Numbered from the stretch's first letter, positions 27,953 to 38,906 are shown. The stretch is 64,000 nucleotides of DNA from Cyanobacterium stanieri LEGE 03274 (GCF_015207825.1 NZ_JADEWC010000004.1:52155-116154), one strand, 5' to 3'. Notes: generated from the letters alone by a model not told the origin. A program made the numbers and translations.

Positions 27953-29761
27953 ATGACAGACGCTCCCGTAAAACGACTGCGCAACTTTTCTATTATTGCC
28001 CATATTGACCATGGTAAGTCAACATTGGCAGACCGTATGTTACAAACTACCGATACGGTAGCAGATCGGGAGATGAAAGAGCAATTTCTCGATAACATGG
28101 ATTTAGAAAGGGAAAGAGGTATTACCATCAAACTCCAAGCCGCCCGTATGAATTACAAGGGTAAGGATGGGGAAGAGTATGTTTTAAATTTAATTGATAC
28201 CCCCGGACACGTGGACTTTTCCTATGAGGTTTCCCGCTCTTTGGCGGCCTGTGAGGGGGCTTTGTTGGTGGTGGATGCTTCCCAAGGGGTGGAGGCACAA
28301 ACCCTTGCTAATGTCTATTTAGCCCTTGAGAATGACTTAGAAATTATCCCCGTACTCAATAAAATCGATTTACCGGGGGCTGAACCTGAACGAGTCATTG
28401 AGGAAATAGAAGAAGTTGTGGGCTTAGATTGTACTAATATTATTCGGGCTTCGGCTAAAAATGGTATTGGTATTGATGATATTTTACAGGCAATTATTGA
28501 TCGTGTTCCCCCCCCAGCAGACACCGTAGAGAAGCCTTTTCGAGCTTTGATTTTCGATAGTTATTATGACCCTTATCGGGGGGTAATTGTTTATTTCCGT
28601 GTCACTGATGGTTCTCTCAAAAAGGGCGATCGCATCTTACTCATGGCATCGGGAAAACAGTATGACTTAGATGATATTGGTATTTTATCCCCCAACCAAA
28701 TCCCCGTGGATGAACTTCACGCAGGGGAAGTGGGTTATCTCGCCGCCTCCATCAAAGCCGTGGAAGACGCTAGGGTAGGGGATACCATCACCCTCGCCAC
28801 CAAACCCGCCAAAGAACCCTTACCGGGCTATACAGAGGCTAAACCCATGGTATTCTGTGGGCTTTTTCCCATCGATGCCGATCAATATTCAGATCTCAAA
28901 GAAGCCCTCGAAAAACTAAAATTAAACGATGCCGCCCTTTCCTATGAACCTGAAACCTCCAGCGCCATGGGCTTTGGTTTCCGTTGTGGTTTCCTTGGTT
29001 TGTTGCACATGGAAATCGTCCAAGAAAGATTGGAAAGAGAATATAATTTAGATCTGATTACCACCGCGCCTTCGGTAATTTACCGTGTTACCACCACCGA
29101 CGGGGAGATAATCCAAGTGGATAATCCCAGTTTATTACCAGATCCCCAAAAACGCCAAAAAATCGAAGAGCCTTATATCAGGATTGAAATGATTACCCCT
29201 GAAACCTATGTGGGTACTTTGATGGATTTGTGTCAAACCAGAAGGGGGGTATTTGTGGATATGAAATACTTTACCCTTAACCGTACTAATTTAATCTATG
29301 AATTACCCCTAGCAGAAGTGGTAACGGACTTTTTCGATCAATTAAAGTCCCGTTCTCGGGGTTATGCCAGTATGGAATATCAGTTAATTGGTTATCGAGA
29401 AAATAATTTAATTCGCTTAGATATTATGGTAAATAAAGATCCTGTGGATGCTTTAGCCATGATTGTCCACCGAGATAAAGCCTATCAGGTTGGACGAGCT
29501 TTGACGGAAAAACTTAAAGAATTGATTCCTCGTCACCAATTTAAAGTGCCTATTCAAGCGGCGATCGGTTCAAAAGTTATTGCTAGTGAACATATTCCAG
29601 CCCTTAGAAAAGACGTTTTAGCCAAGTGTTATGGGGGGGATATTAGTCGTAAGAAAAAACTCCTCCAAAAACAAGCAAAAGGTAAAAAGCGGATGAAGTC
29701 TTTAGGTACTGTGGATGTACCCCAAGAGGCTTTTATGGCTGTTTTGAAGATTACCAATTAG
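27953..29761 (+). CDS. lepA: Elongation factor 4 (LepA) back-translocating GTPase
   Basis: LepA/EF4 is a ribosome-binding translational GTPase. The 602-residue protein has the normal length. The G1 motif is in [14 protein letters not shown], the switch region in [12 protein letters not shown]3 in [12 protein letters not shown], and G4 in [13 protein letters not shown]. The LepA-specific C-terminal domain is intact ([20 protein letters not shown], then [20 protein letters not shown]). It stands alone after the MITE-rich gap. No anomaly. Confidence 0.98.
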   Translation: MTDAPVKRLRNFSIIAHIDHGKSTLADRMLQTTDTVADREMKEQFLDNMDLERERGITIKLQAARMNYKGKDGEEYVLNLIDTPGHVDFSYEVSRSLAACEGALLVVDASQGVEAQTLANVYLALENDLEIIPVLNKIDLPGAEPERVIEEIEEVVGLDCTNIIRASAKNGIGIDDILQAIIDRVPPPADTVEKPFRALIFDSYYDPYRGVIVYFRVTDGSLKKGDRILLMASGKQYDLDDIGILSPNQIPVDELHAGEVGYLAASIKAVEDARVGDTITLATKPAKEPLPGYTEAKPMVFCGLFPIDADQYSDLKEALEKLKLNDAALSYEPETSSAMGFGFRCGFLGLLHMEIVQERLEREYNLDLITTAPSVIYRVTTTDGEIIQVDNPSLLPDPQKRQKIEEPYIRIEMITPETYVGTLMDLCQTRRGVFVDMKYFTLNRTNLIYELPLAEVVTDFFDQLKSRSRGYASMEYQLIGYRENNLIRLDIMVNKDPVDALAMIVHRDKAYQVGRALTEKLKELIPRHQFKVPIQAAIGSKVIASEHIPALRKDVLAKCYGGDISRKKKLLQKQAKGKKRMKSLGTVDVPQEAFMAVLKITN

Positions 29762-29789
29762 GAAATAGGGAATGGGGAATAGGCAATAG
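29760..29789. repeat. Heptamer tract directly after lepA
   Basis: Four degenerate 7-mers (GGAAATA/GGGAATG/GGGAATA/GGCAATA) begin at the last base of the lepA stop codon. Confidence 0.75.
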
Positions 29790-29865
29790 TTTCCCCATTT
29801 TTTATGGTGTTGACGTAAGACTCCCATTAAATAACGAGAAGGAGTAGAGTTACCGTAGGTGACGG

Positions 29866-29943
29866 CTAACTATGGTTCGTTCAATAAATTGAACTAAGAT
29901 ATTGATATTACTAATTTGTCAGTGATCAAGCAGACTTGATATT
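29866..29943 (-). repeat. Repeat family C, copy 1
   Basis: On the minus strand it begins AATATCAAGTCTGCTTGATC and continues through GACAAATTAGTAATATCAA and TAGTTCAATTTATTGAACGA, matching 57309-57381 over about 75 bp. The start contains the inverted repeat ATCAAG/CTTGAT. It abuts and overlaps the stop codon of the binding-protein gene. Confidence 0.7.
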
Positions 29944-31255
29944 ACATATTATCCCATTGTGCTTGGGCATCATCGAGCGCTTGTTGGACGGTTTTTTCCC
30001 CTAACATCGCTGATTGTAAATTCTCATAGATAATTTTTTTCAACTCATTAATATTGGGAGATGGAGGAATTAAAACTTCCGCCGAATCTAGTTGCATGGC
30101 GCTTATTTTTCTTGCTTCCAAGAGGGTGTTTTGCTCTGATTCTTGCTCTAGGTTTTCGATGTAAGAGGCGATCGCCCTTGTATGAGAAGGTAATACATTG
30201 GCTTCTTGGGCAAAATTAAGCTGATTCTCACTATTAGTAACAAACAAAGCATAATCAATAGCCTTCTGAGGATTATCACTACTGCGAGGAATTACCAAAT
30301 TCATCACCGAAACACTACGCTTACCCGTTTCCCCAGTAATCTGAGGGGCAACCGCCGACTGGGCATACACCGTAGGTGCATTAGTGGCAATGGTGTTCAA
30401 GAATTCCGCTCCCGTGCCTAGAATTGCTGACTCCCCAGCTTGGTATAACTCCACCCCATGGCGATGCCCTTGAGTAAAAACTTCGGGGGGAAGTAAATCC
30501 CTTTGATATAAATCCACCCAATAGGAAAAAGCCCTTTCCCCTTCAGGAGTATTAAATGCCGCCTTACCTTCCCCATCCAACAAACTTACCCCCATTTGCA
30601 CCAAAGAATTTAACACCTCATTAGAATCCGTTGGCACAAAAGTAATAAAAAAGGCATACTTACCCGTTTCATCCTTCACCCTCTGGGCAACTTGGGCCAA
30701 CTCCTCAAAATTGGCAGGGGGATTTTCCACCCCAGCTTGTTGTAGTAAATCTTTGTTATATACCGTGACGGTGGTGGTTAAATACCAAGGAATACCAAAA
30801 ATAGAAGTAGTACAATCATTTTCCGTGGCACAAATTTCGATTTGATTAGCCTCCCAAATTTTAGATAAATATTCCCCCCTCACATCCTCAGGAATTTCCT
30901 CCCCTAAATTTAACCAAGCATTACGAGAAGCTAACTGGGAAGCAAAATCAGGGTTAAGATTTACCACATCAGGGGCATTATTCGCCGAAACGGCCGTTAA
31001 AATTCTGCTTTCCATGGCATCCCAAGGCACATCCACCCAAAGGATACTTGCTTCCTCATTCTCCCCTTGAAAAGTTTGATTAACATTCTCAAAATAAGGA
31101 GTAAACTTGGGTTGTAGTTGCATCGTCCAAAATTCTACTTGCCCTTCATTGGCAACGGGTTGTTGTCCACATCCTAATACCATGGCAGTTAATGCACCAA
31201 CCATAACAGGATAACGAAAAACCTTAGTTTGTTTAAAAAATTTATTAATTATCAT
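29942..31255 (-). CDS. ABC transporter substrate-binding lipoprotein, family 1 (sugar type)
   Basis: A 437-residue solute-binding protein of the SBP_bac_1 class (sugars, polyols, glycerol phosphates). The signal peptide ends in the lipobox MVLGC (Cys29 from this start). The mature part has the pattern QVEFWTMQLQPKFTPYFENV, VNLNPDFASQLASRNAWLNL and GIPWYLTTTVTVYNKDLLQQ typical of the fold. A TTG at 31273 would add six residues; the ATG gives a better signal peptide. No transport partners are adjacent. It ends within repeat family C. Ligand unknown. Confidence 0.88.
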   Translation of the reverse strand: MIINKFFKQTKVFRYPVMVGALTAMVLGCGQQPVANEGQVEFWTMQLQPKFTPYFENVNQTFQGENEEASILWVDVPWDAMESRILTAVSANNAPDVVNLNPDFASQLASRNAWLNLGEEIPEDVRGEYLSKIWEANQIEICATENDCTTSIFGIPWYLTTTVTVYNKDLLQQAGVENPPANFEELAQVAQRVKDETGKYAFFITFVPTDSNEVLNSLVQMGVSLLDGEGKAAFNTPEGERAFSYWVDLYQRDLLPPEVFTQGHRHGVELYQAGESAILGTGAEFLNTIATNAPTVYAQSAVAPQITGETGKRSVSVMNLVIPRSSDNPQKAIDYALFVTNSENQLNFAQEANVLPSHTRAIASYIENLEQESEQNTLLEARKISAMQLDSAEVLIPPSPNINELKKIIYENLQSAMLGEKTVQQALDDAQAQWDNM

Positions 31256-31610
31256 TGGGTTTCTTTGTGGCAAATTTTATATAACAATTTTCTGATTATG
31301 CCTTAAACAACTCTTGATTAACAATCAAAGGTGTTAGGGTGATGGATTATGGAAGGGTAAAGGTGATGGGGTATAAAACTTGATTTTGATTAAGGCTTTG
31401 GCAAATAAACTAGAAGTTTTGATTTAAAGGGGGGAATATATATTATTTGTCTCAAAAAATAGGTAAAAAACCGTTATTAATTATTTATGGTCAATTATCA
31501 ACTAATACCATGACTTCATTTTGGGTTATCATCCGATTATTCCATTGACCATAGCTTTTCCTGAGATGATCTACGATATATTATTATATATTGTTATTAT
31601 TTGTTGTTAA
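31256..31610. other. Intergenic region upstream of accD
   Basis: This A+T-rich gap between divergent genes should hold two promoters. I see one short TCAATTATCAACTAA heptamer-like stretch around 31492-31506 and no gene. Confidence 0.5.
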
Positions 31611-32543
31611 ATGTCATTATTTGATTGGTTTGATAATTTGAGAAAATCCGAACCTGAAATAAAACCTCAACAGGAAAGAGAAATAGCGGACGGTTTATGG
31701 ACGAAATGCCCTAGTTGTGGAGTTTTGACCTACACCAAAGATCTACAGGGCAATAATATGGTATGCTCGGAATGTGGTCATCATATGATGGTCAACAGTA
31801 ATGAAAGAATTGAACAATTGGTTGATCCTGACACTTGGCAACCTTTAAATCATCATTTACAACCCACTGATCCTCTAAATTTTGTTGATCGTAAAGCCTA
31901 TAAGGATCGTATCAAAGAATTACAACAAAAGGTTAATTTAAGTGACGCTGTGCAAACAGGAAAGGGCTTAATTGATGGTTTACCCTTTACCCTAGGGGTG
32001 ATGGATTTCCGCTTTATGGGGGGTAGTATGGGTTCGGTGGTAGGGGAAAGATTGACTCGTTTGATTGAATATGCCACTGCTAATGGTTTACCTGTTATCA
32101 TCATCTGTGCTTCTGGGGGCGCTAGGATGCAAGAGGGGATGTTGAGTTTGATGCAGATGGCGAAAATTTCGGGGGCGCTAGAACGTCATAAGGAGAAGAA
32201 GTTATTATATATTCCTATCCTGTCTCATCCTACCACGGGGGGAGTTACGGCTAGTTTTGCGATGTTAGGGGATTTGATTTTGGCTGAGCCGGGTGCTACC
32301 ATTGGTTTTGCGGGAAGAAGGGTAATTGAGCAGACTTTACGGGAAAAGTTACCTGATGATTTCCAAACTTCTGAGTATTTATTAAAACATGGTTTTGTGG
32401 ATGCCATTGTACCTCGTACACAGTTGAAAAAAACCCTTGCTAATTTAATTAGTCTTCATCAACCTTTTTATCCTGTTAATACTCCTACCCATTATGAAAA
32501 TTCTACTGTTGCTGAAACTTTAAGCAATGTGAATGCTGTCTAA
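31611..32543 (+). CDS. accD: Acetyl-CoA carboxylase carboxyltransferase subunit beta
   Basis: AccD with AccA transfers the carboxyl group from biotin carboxyl carrier protein to acetyl-CoA, the first committed step of fatty acid synthesis. The 310-residue protein has the N-terminal zinc finger (CPSCG, then CSECG), and the crotonase-type carboxyltransferase core with [20 protein letters not shown] and [22 protein letters not shown]. Length is normal. It stands upstream of a GHL10 gene (87 bp apart), with no evident functional link. Confidence 0.98.
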   Translation: MSLFDWFDNLRKSEPEIKPQQEREIADGLWTKCPSCGVLTYTKDLQGNNMVCSECGHHMMVNSNERIEQLVDPDTWQPLNHHLQPTDPLNFVDRKAYKDRIKELQQKVNLSDAVQTGKGLIDGLPFTLGVMDFRFMGGSMGSVVGERLTRLIEYATANGLPVIIICASGGARMQEGMLSLMQMAKISGALERHKEKKLLYIPILSHPTTGGVTASFAMLGDLILAEPGATIGFAGRRVIEQTLREKLPDDFQTSEYLLKHGFVDAIVPRTQLKKTLANLISLHQPFYPVNTPTHYENSTVAETLSNVNAV

Positions 32544-32630
32544 CAAAATTCTTTTGCACCCTTGCGAGATATAATCAGCTTTTGAACAGGCTAAAAGCAA
32601 ATTATCCCGAGAATAAAAAATAAGCATACA

Positions 32631-33803
32631 ATGCCTAAAAAAGGTTTAATTGTCCATTTTCCATTGTCCATTGTCCATTGTCTTCTGTTTTTGTGTGCGG
32701 TGTGGCTTACGGTGACTATGCCTTGGGGGGTTTCTTCTCAGCCTATTTCTGGGGATGAAATTCGGGGGGTGTGGTTGACTAATGTTGATAGTGATGTTTT
32801 GTTTAGTCGTGAAAATACCCAAGGTGCGATCGCACTTTTGGCGGATGCTAAATTTAATACGGTTTATCCCACCGTTTGGAATTGGGGTTATACCCTCTAT
32901 CCTAGCCAAGTTAACCAGGAAGCCACGGGAGTAAGATTAGATCCTACGGAGGGGTTACAAAACCGAGATGTATTACAGGAAATTATTGAAGAAGGACATA
33001 AACGGAATTTACGGGTAATTCCTTGGTTTGAGTTTGGCTTTATGGCGCCTGCGGATTCTTTCCTTGCCCAAAAACATCCCCAGTGGATTACCAGACGCAT
33101 TGATAAAAGTGAGATATGGTTGGAGGGGGGAATCCATGAGAGGGTATGGTTAAATCCCCTTAATCCTGAAGTACAAGGGTTTATCACTGATTTGGTGTTG
33201 GAAATTGTCCGTAATTATGACATTGATGGTATCCAATTTGATGATCATTTTGGTTATCCTTCTGAATTGGGTTATGATCCTTATACGGTGAGGTTATATC
33301 GTCAAGAACATGATGGCCAGTTGCCCCCTCCTAATGCCTTAAATGGGGAATGGATACAATGGCGCGCGGATAAAATTACTCAATATCTGGCTACTCTCCA
33401 TCAACAAATTAAGGCGATTAAACCAGAAATAGTTATTTCGATTTCTCCTAATCCCCAAGAGTTTTCCCTCGAACAATATTTATTGGATTGGGCAAAATGG
33501 CAAAAAATGGGTTTAATAGATGAGTTATTATTACAGGTTTATCGAGATAATATGATCGCTTTCAACCGAGAAATTGCCCAAGAAGACATCCGAAATGCTA
33601 AAAATAAGATCCCCAGTGCGATCGCTATTTTAAGTGGCTTAAAGGGGCGACAAGTACCATTGGAGATGATAAAACAACAAGTCCATCGTACCCGTGCAGA
33701 AAATTATGGGGGAGTTTCTTTCTTTTTCTATGAAAGTTTATGGAATTTTGGGCCAGAATCGAAGGAGGAAAGAATTAACTTTTTTAAAGATATATTTTCT
33801 TAA
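32631..33803 (+). CDS. GHL10 (DUF187) glycoside-hydrolase-like exported protein
   Basis: A 390-residue protein: N-terminal signal or anchor (residues 1-38) followed by a TIM-barrel domain of the GHL10/DUF187 family. It starts EIRGVWLTNVDSDVL, and includes NTVYPTVWNWGYTLYPS, VIPWFEFGFMAP, GIQFDDHFGYP (with the two Asp expected in the active site) and ISISPNP. Relatives act on cell-wall or extracellular polysaccharides, but activity is rarely shown. The hydrophobic signal is partly coded by a heptamer tract (32649-32682), giving the repeated text IVHFPLSIVHCL. It follows accD closely. Substrate unknown. Confidence 0.87.
   Translation: MPKKGLIVHFPLSIVHCLLFLCAVWLTVTMPWGVSSQPISGDEIRGVWLTNVDSDVLFSRENTQGAIALLADAKFNTVYPTVWNWGYTLYPSQVNQEATGVRLDPTEGLQNRDVLQEIIEEGHKRNLRVIPWFEFGFMAPADSFLAQKHPQWITRRIDKSEIWLEGGIHERVWLNPLNPEVQGFITDLVLEIVRNYDIDGIQFDDHFGYPSELGYDPYTVRLYRQEHDGQLPPPNALNGEWIQWRADKITQYLATLHQQIKAIKPEIVISISPNPQEFSLEQYLLDWAKWQKMGLIDELLLQVYRDNMIAFNREIAQEDIRNAKNKIPSAIAILSGLKGRQVPLEMIKQQVHRTRAENYGGVSFFFYESLWNFGPESKEERINFFKDIFS
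32649..32682. repeat. Heptamer tract inside the GHL10 coding sequence
   Basis: Tandem ATTGTCC/ATTTTCC/ATTGTCC units. Because 7 is not a multiple of 3, the tract is read in shifting frames and yields hydrophobic residues forming part of the signal peptide. Confidence 0.8.
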
Positions 33804-34246
33804 GGCAAATATATGAACAAATAAGTCATTTATATTAGTTAATTAGATATAGTTTTACTTTATAAAGACAGTAAAAAATATTGTTTATTTATTTGGCGAA
33901 AATTAAGCTAATAGATATTAAATAGTTTTATTATTACCCTTAATTTAAGTCAATTTTTATTACTAAATAATACTAGCTATATAATTCATTCCACAATAAT
34001 AAAAATCGTAGGATATTATTTTTGTAAAAATATTGAGATTTGATAGCGTTTCATTCTAATATTGATTAACTATAAATAATAACTTAAACCTAACCATCGA
34101 AGTCTATTTATATTTGCATTCTAATAAGAGAATAACCATTTAATAATTACATATTATTTTTTATATAACTATTTAAACACAAGAAATATCATCATCTAAA
34201 ATCTGATTTATAACATCTAAAATCAATTTATTTAAACTTACTTAAA
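33804..34246. other. A+T-rich intergenic region upstream of the SLC13 permease
   Basis: The 443 bp are extremely A+T-rich. I see no gene, no clear hairpin and no copy of the repeat families. ATCTAAAATC occurs twice near 34195-34225. Confidence 0.5.
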
Positions 34247-36052
34247 ATGCCCGAAATATCACCCATATTCCTAACTATTACCATTTTAATTTTAACCCTA
34301 GCCGCTTTTATTGGTGAGTGGTTACCCGTAGATTTAACAGCCCTTTCCGTTGCCATTGTATTAATGTTATTAGGGTTAGTATCTCCCGAAGAAGGAATAT
34401 CAGGATTTGGCAATTCTGCCACTATTACGGTGATGGCGATGTTTATTTTAAGTGCAGGGATTACGAAAACAGGAATTTTAAATATAGTCAGAGATTGGCT
34501 AATAAAATGGGGAGGAAATCATCCTTCTAGGCAAATTTTTGTAATGGGTTCTATTGTCGGTTCTATTAGTGCTTTTATTAATAATACCGCAGTAGTGGCA
34601 ATTTTTTTACCAATAATTGAGCAGTGGAGTAAACAAACAAAAGTATCTATTTCCAAACTTTTAATACCCCTTTCTTTTTCGACCATTTTAGGTGGTTTAA
34701 TTACTTTAATTGGTACTTCTACTAATATTTTAGCCAGTGGTGTAGCAGTACAATTAGGTTATCCTGAATTTACCATTTTTCAGTTCACAAAGTTAGGTTT
34801 ACCCGTATTTATTATTGGTTTAGCTTATCTTAGTTTTTTTGCTCCTAAAATTTTACCTGCCCGTAAACCTCCGGGGGGAGAGTCTTTGAGTGAAGATTAT
34901 GAAATCAAGGAATATGTTAGTGAGATGATTATTCCTCCTAATTCTAGTTTAATTGGGCAAACTTTACGCAGTAGTCAAATTCAAAGAAAATTTGATTTAG
35001 ATGTGTTGGAAATTATTAGAAATGACACTCATTTTGCCCCTCCTTTAGCGGATAAAGTTTTATCGGTGGGCGATATTTTGTTGGTAAGAAGTAGTCGTAC
35101 TAATTTACTTAATATTAAAGATGAAAGGGGAGTAGAAATTCTAGCTGATTTTAAATTTAGTTCGAGCAATTTAGAGGATGATGATTCTATTCAAGAAGAA
35201 AAAATTGCGGAGGTTTTAATCTTATCAAATTCTCGTTTGATTGGTACTACTTTAAAGGATTTAAGATTTAGACAACGTTATAATGGCACTGTTTTAGCTA
35301 TTAGGAGAGGGCAAGAATTAATTAGGGAAAGATTGGGCAAAACACCCCTTAAATTTGGTGATTTATTATTAATTCAAGCCCCTAAAGAAAGTTTTATCGG
35401 TTTACAAACCACGAGGGAATTATTAGTTTTGGAGGAAAAGGATAGGGAAGGTTTGCGCACGGATAAGGCTAATATTGCGCTTACAATTATTATAGGGGTA
35501 ATTGCGATCGCCGGGTTTAACTTAGCACCCATCCTCGTTACTAGCTTAACGGGGGTAGTATTAATGGTAATTACAGGTTGTCTCAAGCCGGGAGAAATCT
35601 ATGGCGCGGTGCGCTGGGATATTATTTTCTTACTCGCAGGGTTGATTCCTTTGGGTATTGCCATGGATAATTCTGGCACTAATGAATGGTTAGCGGATAA
35701 TCTATTAATTATCGGTGGTAATTTACCGGGCTATTGGATTTTAGTTTTATTTTATCTGGCTACTTGTTTATTAACGGAGGTATTATCCAATAATGCGGCG
35801 GTGGTGTTGATGATTCCCATTGCGGTGAAGGTTGCGGAAATTGTCGGTTTAAATCCCCTTGCTTTTATGTATGCGGTTACTTTTGCTGCTTCTAATAGTT
35901 ATCTCGCGCCCATTGGTTATCAAACTAACACCATGGTTTATGCGCCAGGGGGTTACAAGTTTTTGGATTATACCCGTGTGGGTTTACCTTTAACTATTTG
36001 TTTTACTTTTTTAGTTCCCCTTTTAATCATTAAGTTGTATGGTATTAATTAG
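34247..36052 (+). CDS. SLC13/DASS-type permease with RCK_C domains
   Basis: A 601-residue ion-driven anion transporter. N-terminal membrane helices contain the duplicated signature regions FINNTAVVAIFLPII and NNAAVVLMIPIAV. Between the halves (about residues 215-385) lie two TrkA-C/RCK_C domains (SEMIIPPNSSLIGQTLRSSQ and AEVLILSNSRLIGTTLKDLR). This layout is that of the SLC13 family permeases of cyanobacteria and algae (SAC1/SLT-like), which move sulfate or dicarboxylates with sodium. Substrate not determinable. It stands alone with a 443-bp upstream gap and converges with the protease gene (16 bp apart). Confidence 0.9.
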   Translation: MPEISPIFLTITILILTLAAFIGEWLPVDLTALSVAIVLMLLGLVSPEEGISGFGNSATITVMAMFILSAGITKTGILNIVRDWLIKWGGNHPSRQIFVMGSIVGSISAFINNTAVVAIFLPIIEQWSKQTKVSISKLLIPLSFSTILGGLITLIGTSTNILASGVAVQLGYPEFTIFQFTKLGLPVFIIGLAYLSFFAPKILPARKPPGGESLSEDYEIKEYVSEMIIPPNSSLIGQTLRSSQIQRKFDLDVLEIIRNDTHFAPPLADKVLSVGDILLVRSSRTNLLNIKDERGVEILADFKFSSSNLEDDDSIQEEKIAEVLILSNSRLIGTTLKDLRFRQRYNGTVLAIRRGQELIRERLGKTPLKFGDLLLIQAPKESFIGLQTTRELLVLEEKDREGLRTDKANIALTIIIGVIAIAGFNLAPILVTSLTGVVLMVITGCLKPGEIYGAVRWDIIFLLAGLIPLGIAMDNSGTNEWLADNLLIIGGNLPGYWILVLFYLATCLLTEVLSNNAAVVLMIPIAVKVAEIVGLNPLAFMYAVTFAASNSYLAPIGYQTNTMVYAPGGYKFLDYTRVGLPLTICFTFLVPLLIIKLYGIN

Positions 36053-36068
36053 GGTTTGATAAGAAGTG

Positions 36069-36884
36069 TTATGGTGAGAGGTACTGGGAATCAGATATAA
36101 ATAATCTAATGGATTTTATTGGAATACCCCAACTCATTTGACTCATTTTATCCCAAGAAAAGTCGTCAATTTCTGCACCATTTTGATATACGTAAGGGTT
36201 ACCGATGGCGGGATATTTTCCTAATCCGTTAATACCTACTAATTCTCCCTGAATGTTTAAAATTGCCCCTCCACTCATACCATTATATATCTCGTTGGTA
36301 TAACCAAATTGATAACCACCTTTGAGGGGTTGGGGTAAGATTAGTTTAATTTTTCCTAGGGTATGTTTGATGTCTGTGGATTGTATTCCTTTTTCGTCAA
36401 AGGGAAATCCACTAGCGATGATTGATTGATTTTGACTAATATTTTCATTTTGACTTAATGTAACTGGTTGATAGTTGGTAGTAGAGGTAAATTTTAGTAA
36501 GGCTAAGTCATCGACGATGGAGTTTTGATTATTTTGGGCAATAATTTGGGCTGGATAAGTATTTCCTTCGGGTGTTTTTATTTGATAAAGAATGGTGATG
36601 TCTTCTACGACATGGTTATTGGTAATGACATAATAGTTATTATTTTCTTTATTGATTAAGACTCCTGAACCGCCTGTGTTCATGTTATTGTTTCTAGGAG
36701 ATATGGTGAAGGTTACTGACTGGGCTATTTTTTTTATTTCTTCTTGTTGTGATTGTTGGTATGTGTTTTGGGCAATTAGTCTCGATTGTAAGTATAGATA
36801 GCCTGTGAGGGAAATAAATATAATAGACAAAAGTAGTGAGTAGTTTTTTAGGTTTATTTTTTTGCTGTGAGTTTTCCTTGTCAT
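36069..36884 (-). CDS. Trypsin-like serine protease (S1 fold), membrane-anchored or exported
   Basis: A 271-residue protein. Residues 13-33 form an uncleaved anchor or signal (NYSLLLSIIFISLTGYLYLQ). The chymotrypsin-fold domain has the catalytic triad His91 (ITNNHVVED), Asp126 (VDDLALLKF) and Ser204 (NGMSGGAIL). There is no PDZ domain, unlike DegP/HtrA. Cyanobacteria often have several such small S1 proteases of unknown substrate. It converges with the SLC13 gene, whose stop codon is 16 bp away. Confidence 0.87.
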   Translation of the reverse strand: MTRKTHSKKINLKNYSLLLSIIFISLTGYLYLQSRLIAQNTYQQSQQEEIKKIAQSVTFTISPRNNNMNTGGSGVLINKENNNYYVITNNHVVEDITILYQIKTPEGNTYPAQIIAQNNQNSIVDDLALLKFTSTTNYQPVTLSQNENISQNQSIIASGFPFDEKGIQSTDIKHTLGKIKLILPQPLKGGYQFGYTNEIYNGMSGGAILNIQGELVGINGLGKYPAIGNPYVYQNGAEIDDFSWDKMSQMSWGIPIKSIRLFISDSQYLSP

Positions 36885-37477
36885 GGGAAATCAAAGGTTT
36901 ATCTTATGGTTTTTGGTGGTTGTTTTACTTCCTAAGGGTTTTGGTGATGGTGGCGTAATAATTTTGGAGATAATTTTTCAATTTAGTTTTTTATTGAGGG
37001 GTTTTATGAAAAATTTGATTGGTAAGTTTTACCATCACCTATCCTCTAATAAATTACATAGGGAATAGAAAATATTTAATAAATTAAATTAAAATTCATT
37101 GTTTGGGGAATATTTGTATATTAATTTTATCGATGTAGTCTCATGGGCGGATTTGGTGTTAGTTGATTAATAAAGATTTATGGAGGGGGGTAATGATTTA
37201 TGTTAGCTTTATTTAGCAAAGGAGGATTAAGGTAAGTAATGGATAATTAATTTCTATTAGCTGATAAATTTATCCGTTTCTTAAGCTAGTCTTTATATAC
37301 TTATTTTGATTAAAGTATTTTTTGAATGAAGTCTTAAGCACTGAAATGTTATTTCTGTTTATTCTTTATAATACTTTTAAAAGGGATAGGGGCGATCGTT
37401 TTTTGGTAAAATTATCTTTACAATCAATGTAAGTTAAGTAACTTTTTCTTACTATCCATTGACTCCCCATTGTTTTT
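36885..37477. other. Intergenic region between protease and MidA-type genes
   Basis: This 593-bp gap separates divergent genes. An open frame at 36883-37068 has no family features and no ribosome binding site, so I do not call it. AAAGGAGG at 37219-37226 resembles a ribosome binding site but no convincing frame follows. Part of the gap presumably holds both promoters. Confidence 0.5.
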
Positions 37478-38647
37478 ATGTTGCTAAATTCTAATAATTC
37501 TTCGTTGCTTGATAAGGTTATTTATCGCATTAACGCTTCACCAGAGAAAAAGATAACTTTTGCTGAGTATATGGATATGTGTCTATATGATGAGCAGTAT
37601 GGATATTATACGTCAAAGTCGATCGCCATTGGCCCTGAGGGAGACTTTTTTACTTCTTCTTCCATATCTTCTGATTTTGGAGAGTTATTGGCAATACAAA
37701 TGGAGGAGTTTTGGCAGGTTTTGGGGCAACCTAAGTCTTTTAGAATAGTAGAAATGGGGGCAGGAGAAGGTATTTTAGCTAAAATTATTTTAGATTATCT
37801 ACAAAGTAAGTTTCCTTCTTTTTATGAATGTATTCAATACTTAATTATTGAAAAGTCAACGGCTTTAAAAATCAAACAAAAAGAAACCGTTAACCCCACA
37901 AAGTATCCTATTATTTGGCAAGATTGGCAGGAAATTGACTCGGAGTCGATTATCGGTTGCTTTATTAGTAACGAGTTAATGGATGCTTTACCTGTCCATC
38001 GTATCATTAAAGATGAGGGGGAGTTAAAAGAAATTTATGTAACAGTGGAGGATGGTAATTTAAGAGAAATATACAATAATTTTTCTACGGATAAAATTGA
38101 AGAATATTTAATGATTAATCACGTTAATTTGAGGGAGGATAGCTATCCTCATAATTATCAAACAGAAGTAAATTTATTCTCCTTGGAGATTTTGGCAAAA
38201 ATTGCTCAGAAATTAAAACGAGGTTATGTTTTAACGGTAGATTATGGTTATGATGCCCAAAAGTTTTATCATCCGCAAAGATATGAGGGAACTTTAAAAT
38301 GTTATTATCAACATCGTCATCATCATAATCCTTATGTTAATCTTGGTATTCAAGATATTACTAGCCATGTTAATTTTACTGCCTTGGTAGAATCAGGATT
38401 AAATTTTGGTTTAGATAATTTAGGATTGACGCAACAGGCTTTATTTTTAATGGAATTAGGACTGGGCGATCGCCTTAATGACTTATCCAGTGGTAAAATA
38501 TTATTATCAGAATTGTGGCAACGTCGAAATCAACTTCACGAATTAATTAACCCTCAAGGTTTGGGCGGTTTTTATGTGTTACTACAAGGGAAAAACTTAA
38601 GGGAAACGGAAAGAAAACAAACCCTCAAAGGTTTTACTAACTTCTAA
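37478..38647 (+). CDS. MidA/NDUFAF7-type SAM-dependent methyltransferase
   Basis: A 389-residue protein of the COG1565 family, whose mitochondrial member NDUFAF7 (MidA) methylates an arginine of a complex I subunit. Family blocks are clear: ITFAEYMDMCLYDEQYGYYTS at the N-terminus, GDFFTSSSISSDFGELLAIQ, the SAM loop IVEMGAGEGILAK, the signature ISNELMDALPVHR and YVLTVDYGYDAQKFYHPQRYEGTLKCYYQH-like text around residues 247-276. A role with the cyanobacterial NDH-1 complex is possible but not shown. It stands alone. Confidence 0.9.
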   Translation: MLLNSNNSSLLDKVIYRINASPEKKITFAEYMDMCLYDEQYGYYTSKSIAIGPEGDFFTSSSISSDFGELLAIQMEEFWQVLGQPKSFRIVEMGAGEGILAKIILDYLQSKFPSFYECIQYLIIEKSTALKIKQKETVNPTKYPIIWQDWQEIDSESIIGCFISNELMDALPVHRIIKDEGELKEIYVTVEDGNLREIYNNFSTDKIEEYLMINHVNLREDSYPHNYQTEVNLFSLEILAKIAQKLKRGYVLTVDYGYDAQKFYHPQRYEGTLKCYYQHRHHHNPYVNLGIQDITSHVNFTALVESGLNFGLDNLGLTQQALFLMELGLGDRLNDLSSGKILLSELWQRRNQLHELINPQGLGGFYVLLQGKNLRETERKQTLKGFTNF

Positions 38648-38906
38648 GGTTTAAAGATACTATCCAAGGTATTTTCTTTATCTTTTTTTAATAAAAATTT
38701 TAGATAGAAATTAGTTATATTACAAGATTAAAAAATTATCTTAAAGTAATGATGATATAGATTAATTGAGCTATATTTAAGATTAGTTAATCTATTTTAG
38801 ATTTGTTCAATATAGATTGAAACAACATTTAATTATATAAACCTTTATGGGATAAATCTTTTATGTATATCTCAACTTCCCATTAACTCTCCTTCAATGA
38901 TTTATT

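Noticed and set aside
36883..37068. 61-codon open frame between the protease and MidA-type genes
   Set aside because: No ribosome binding site, no family pattern, and composition like neighbouring non-coding DNA.
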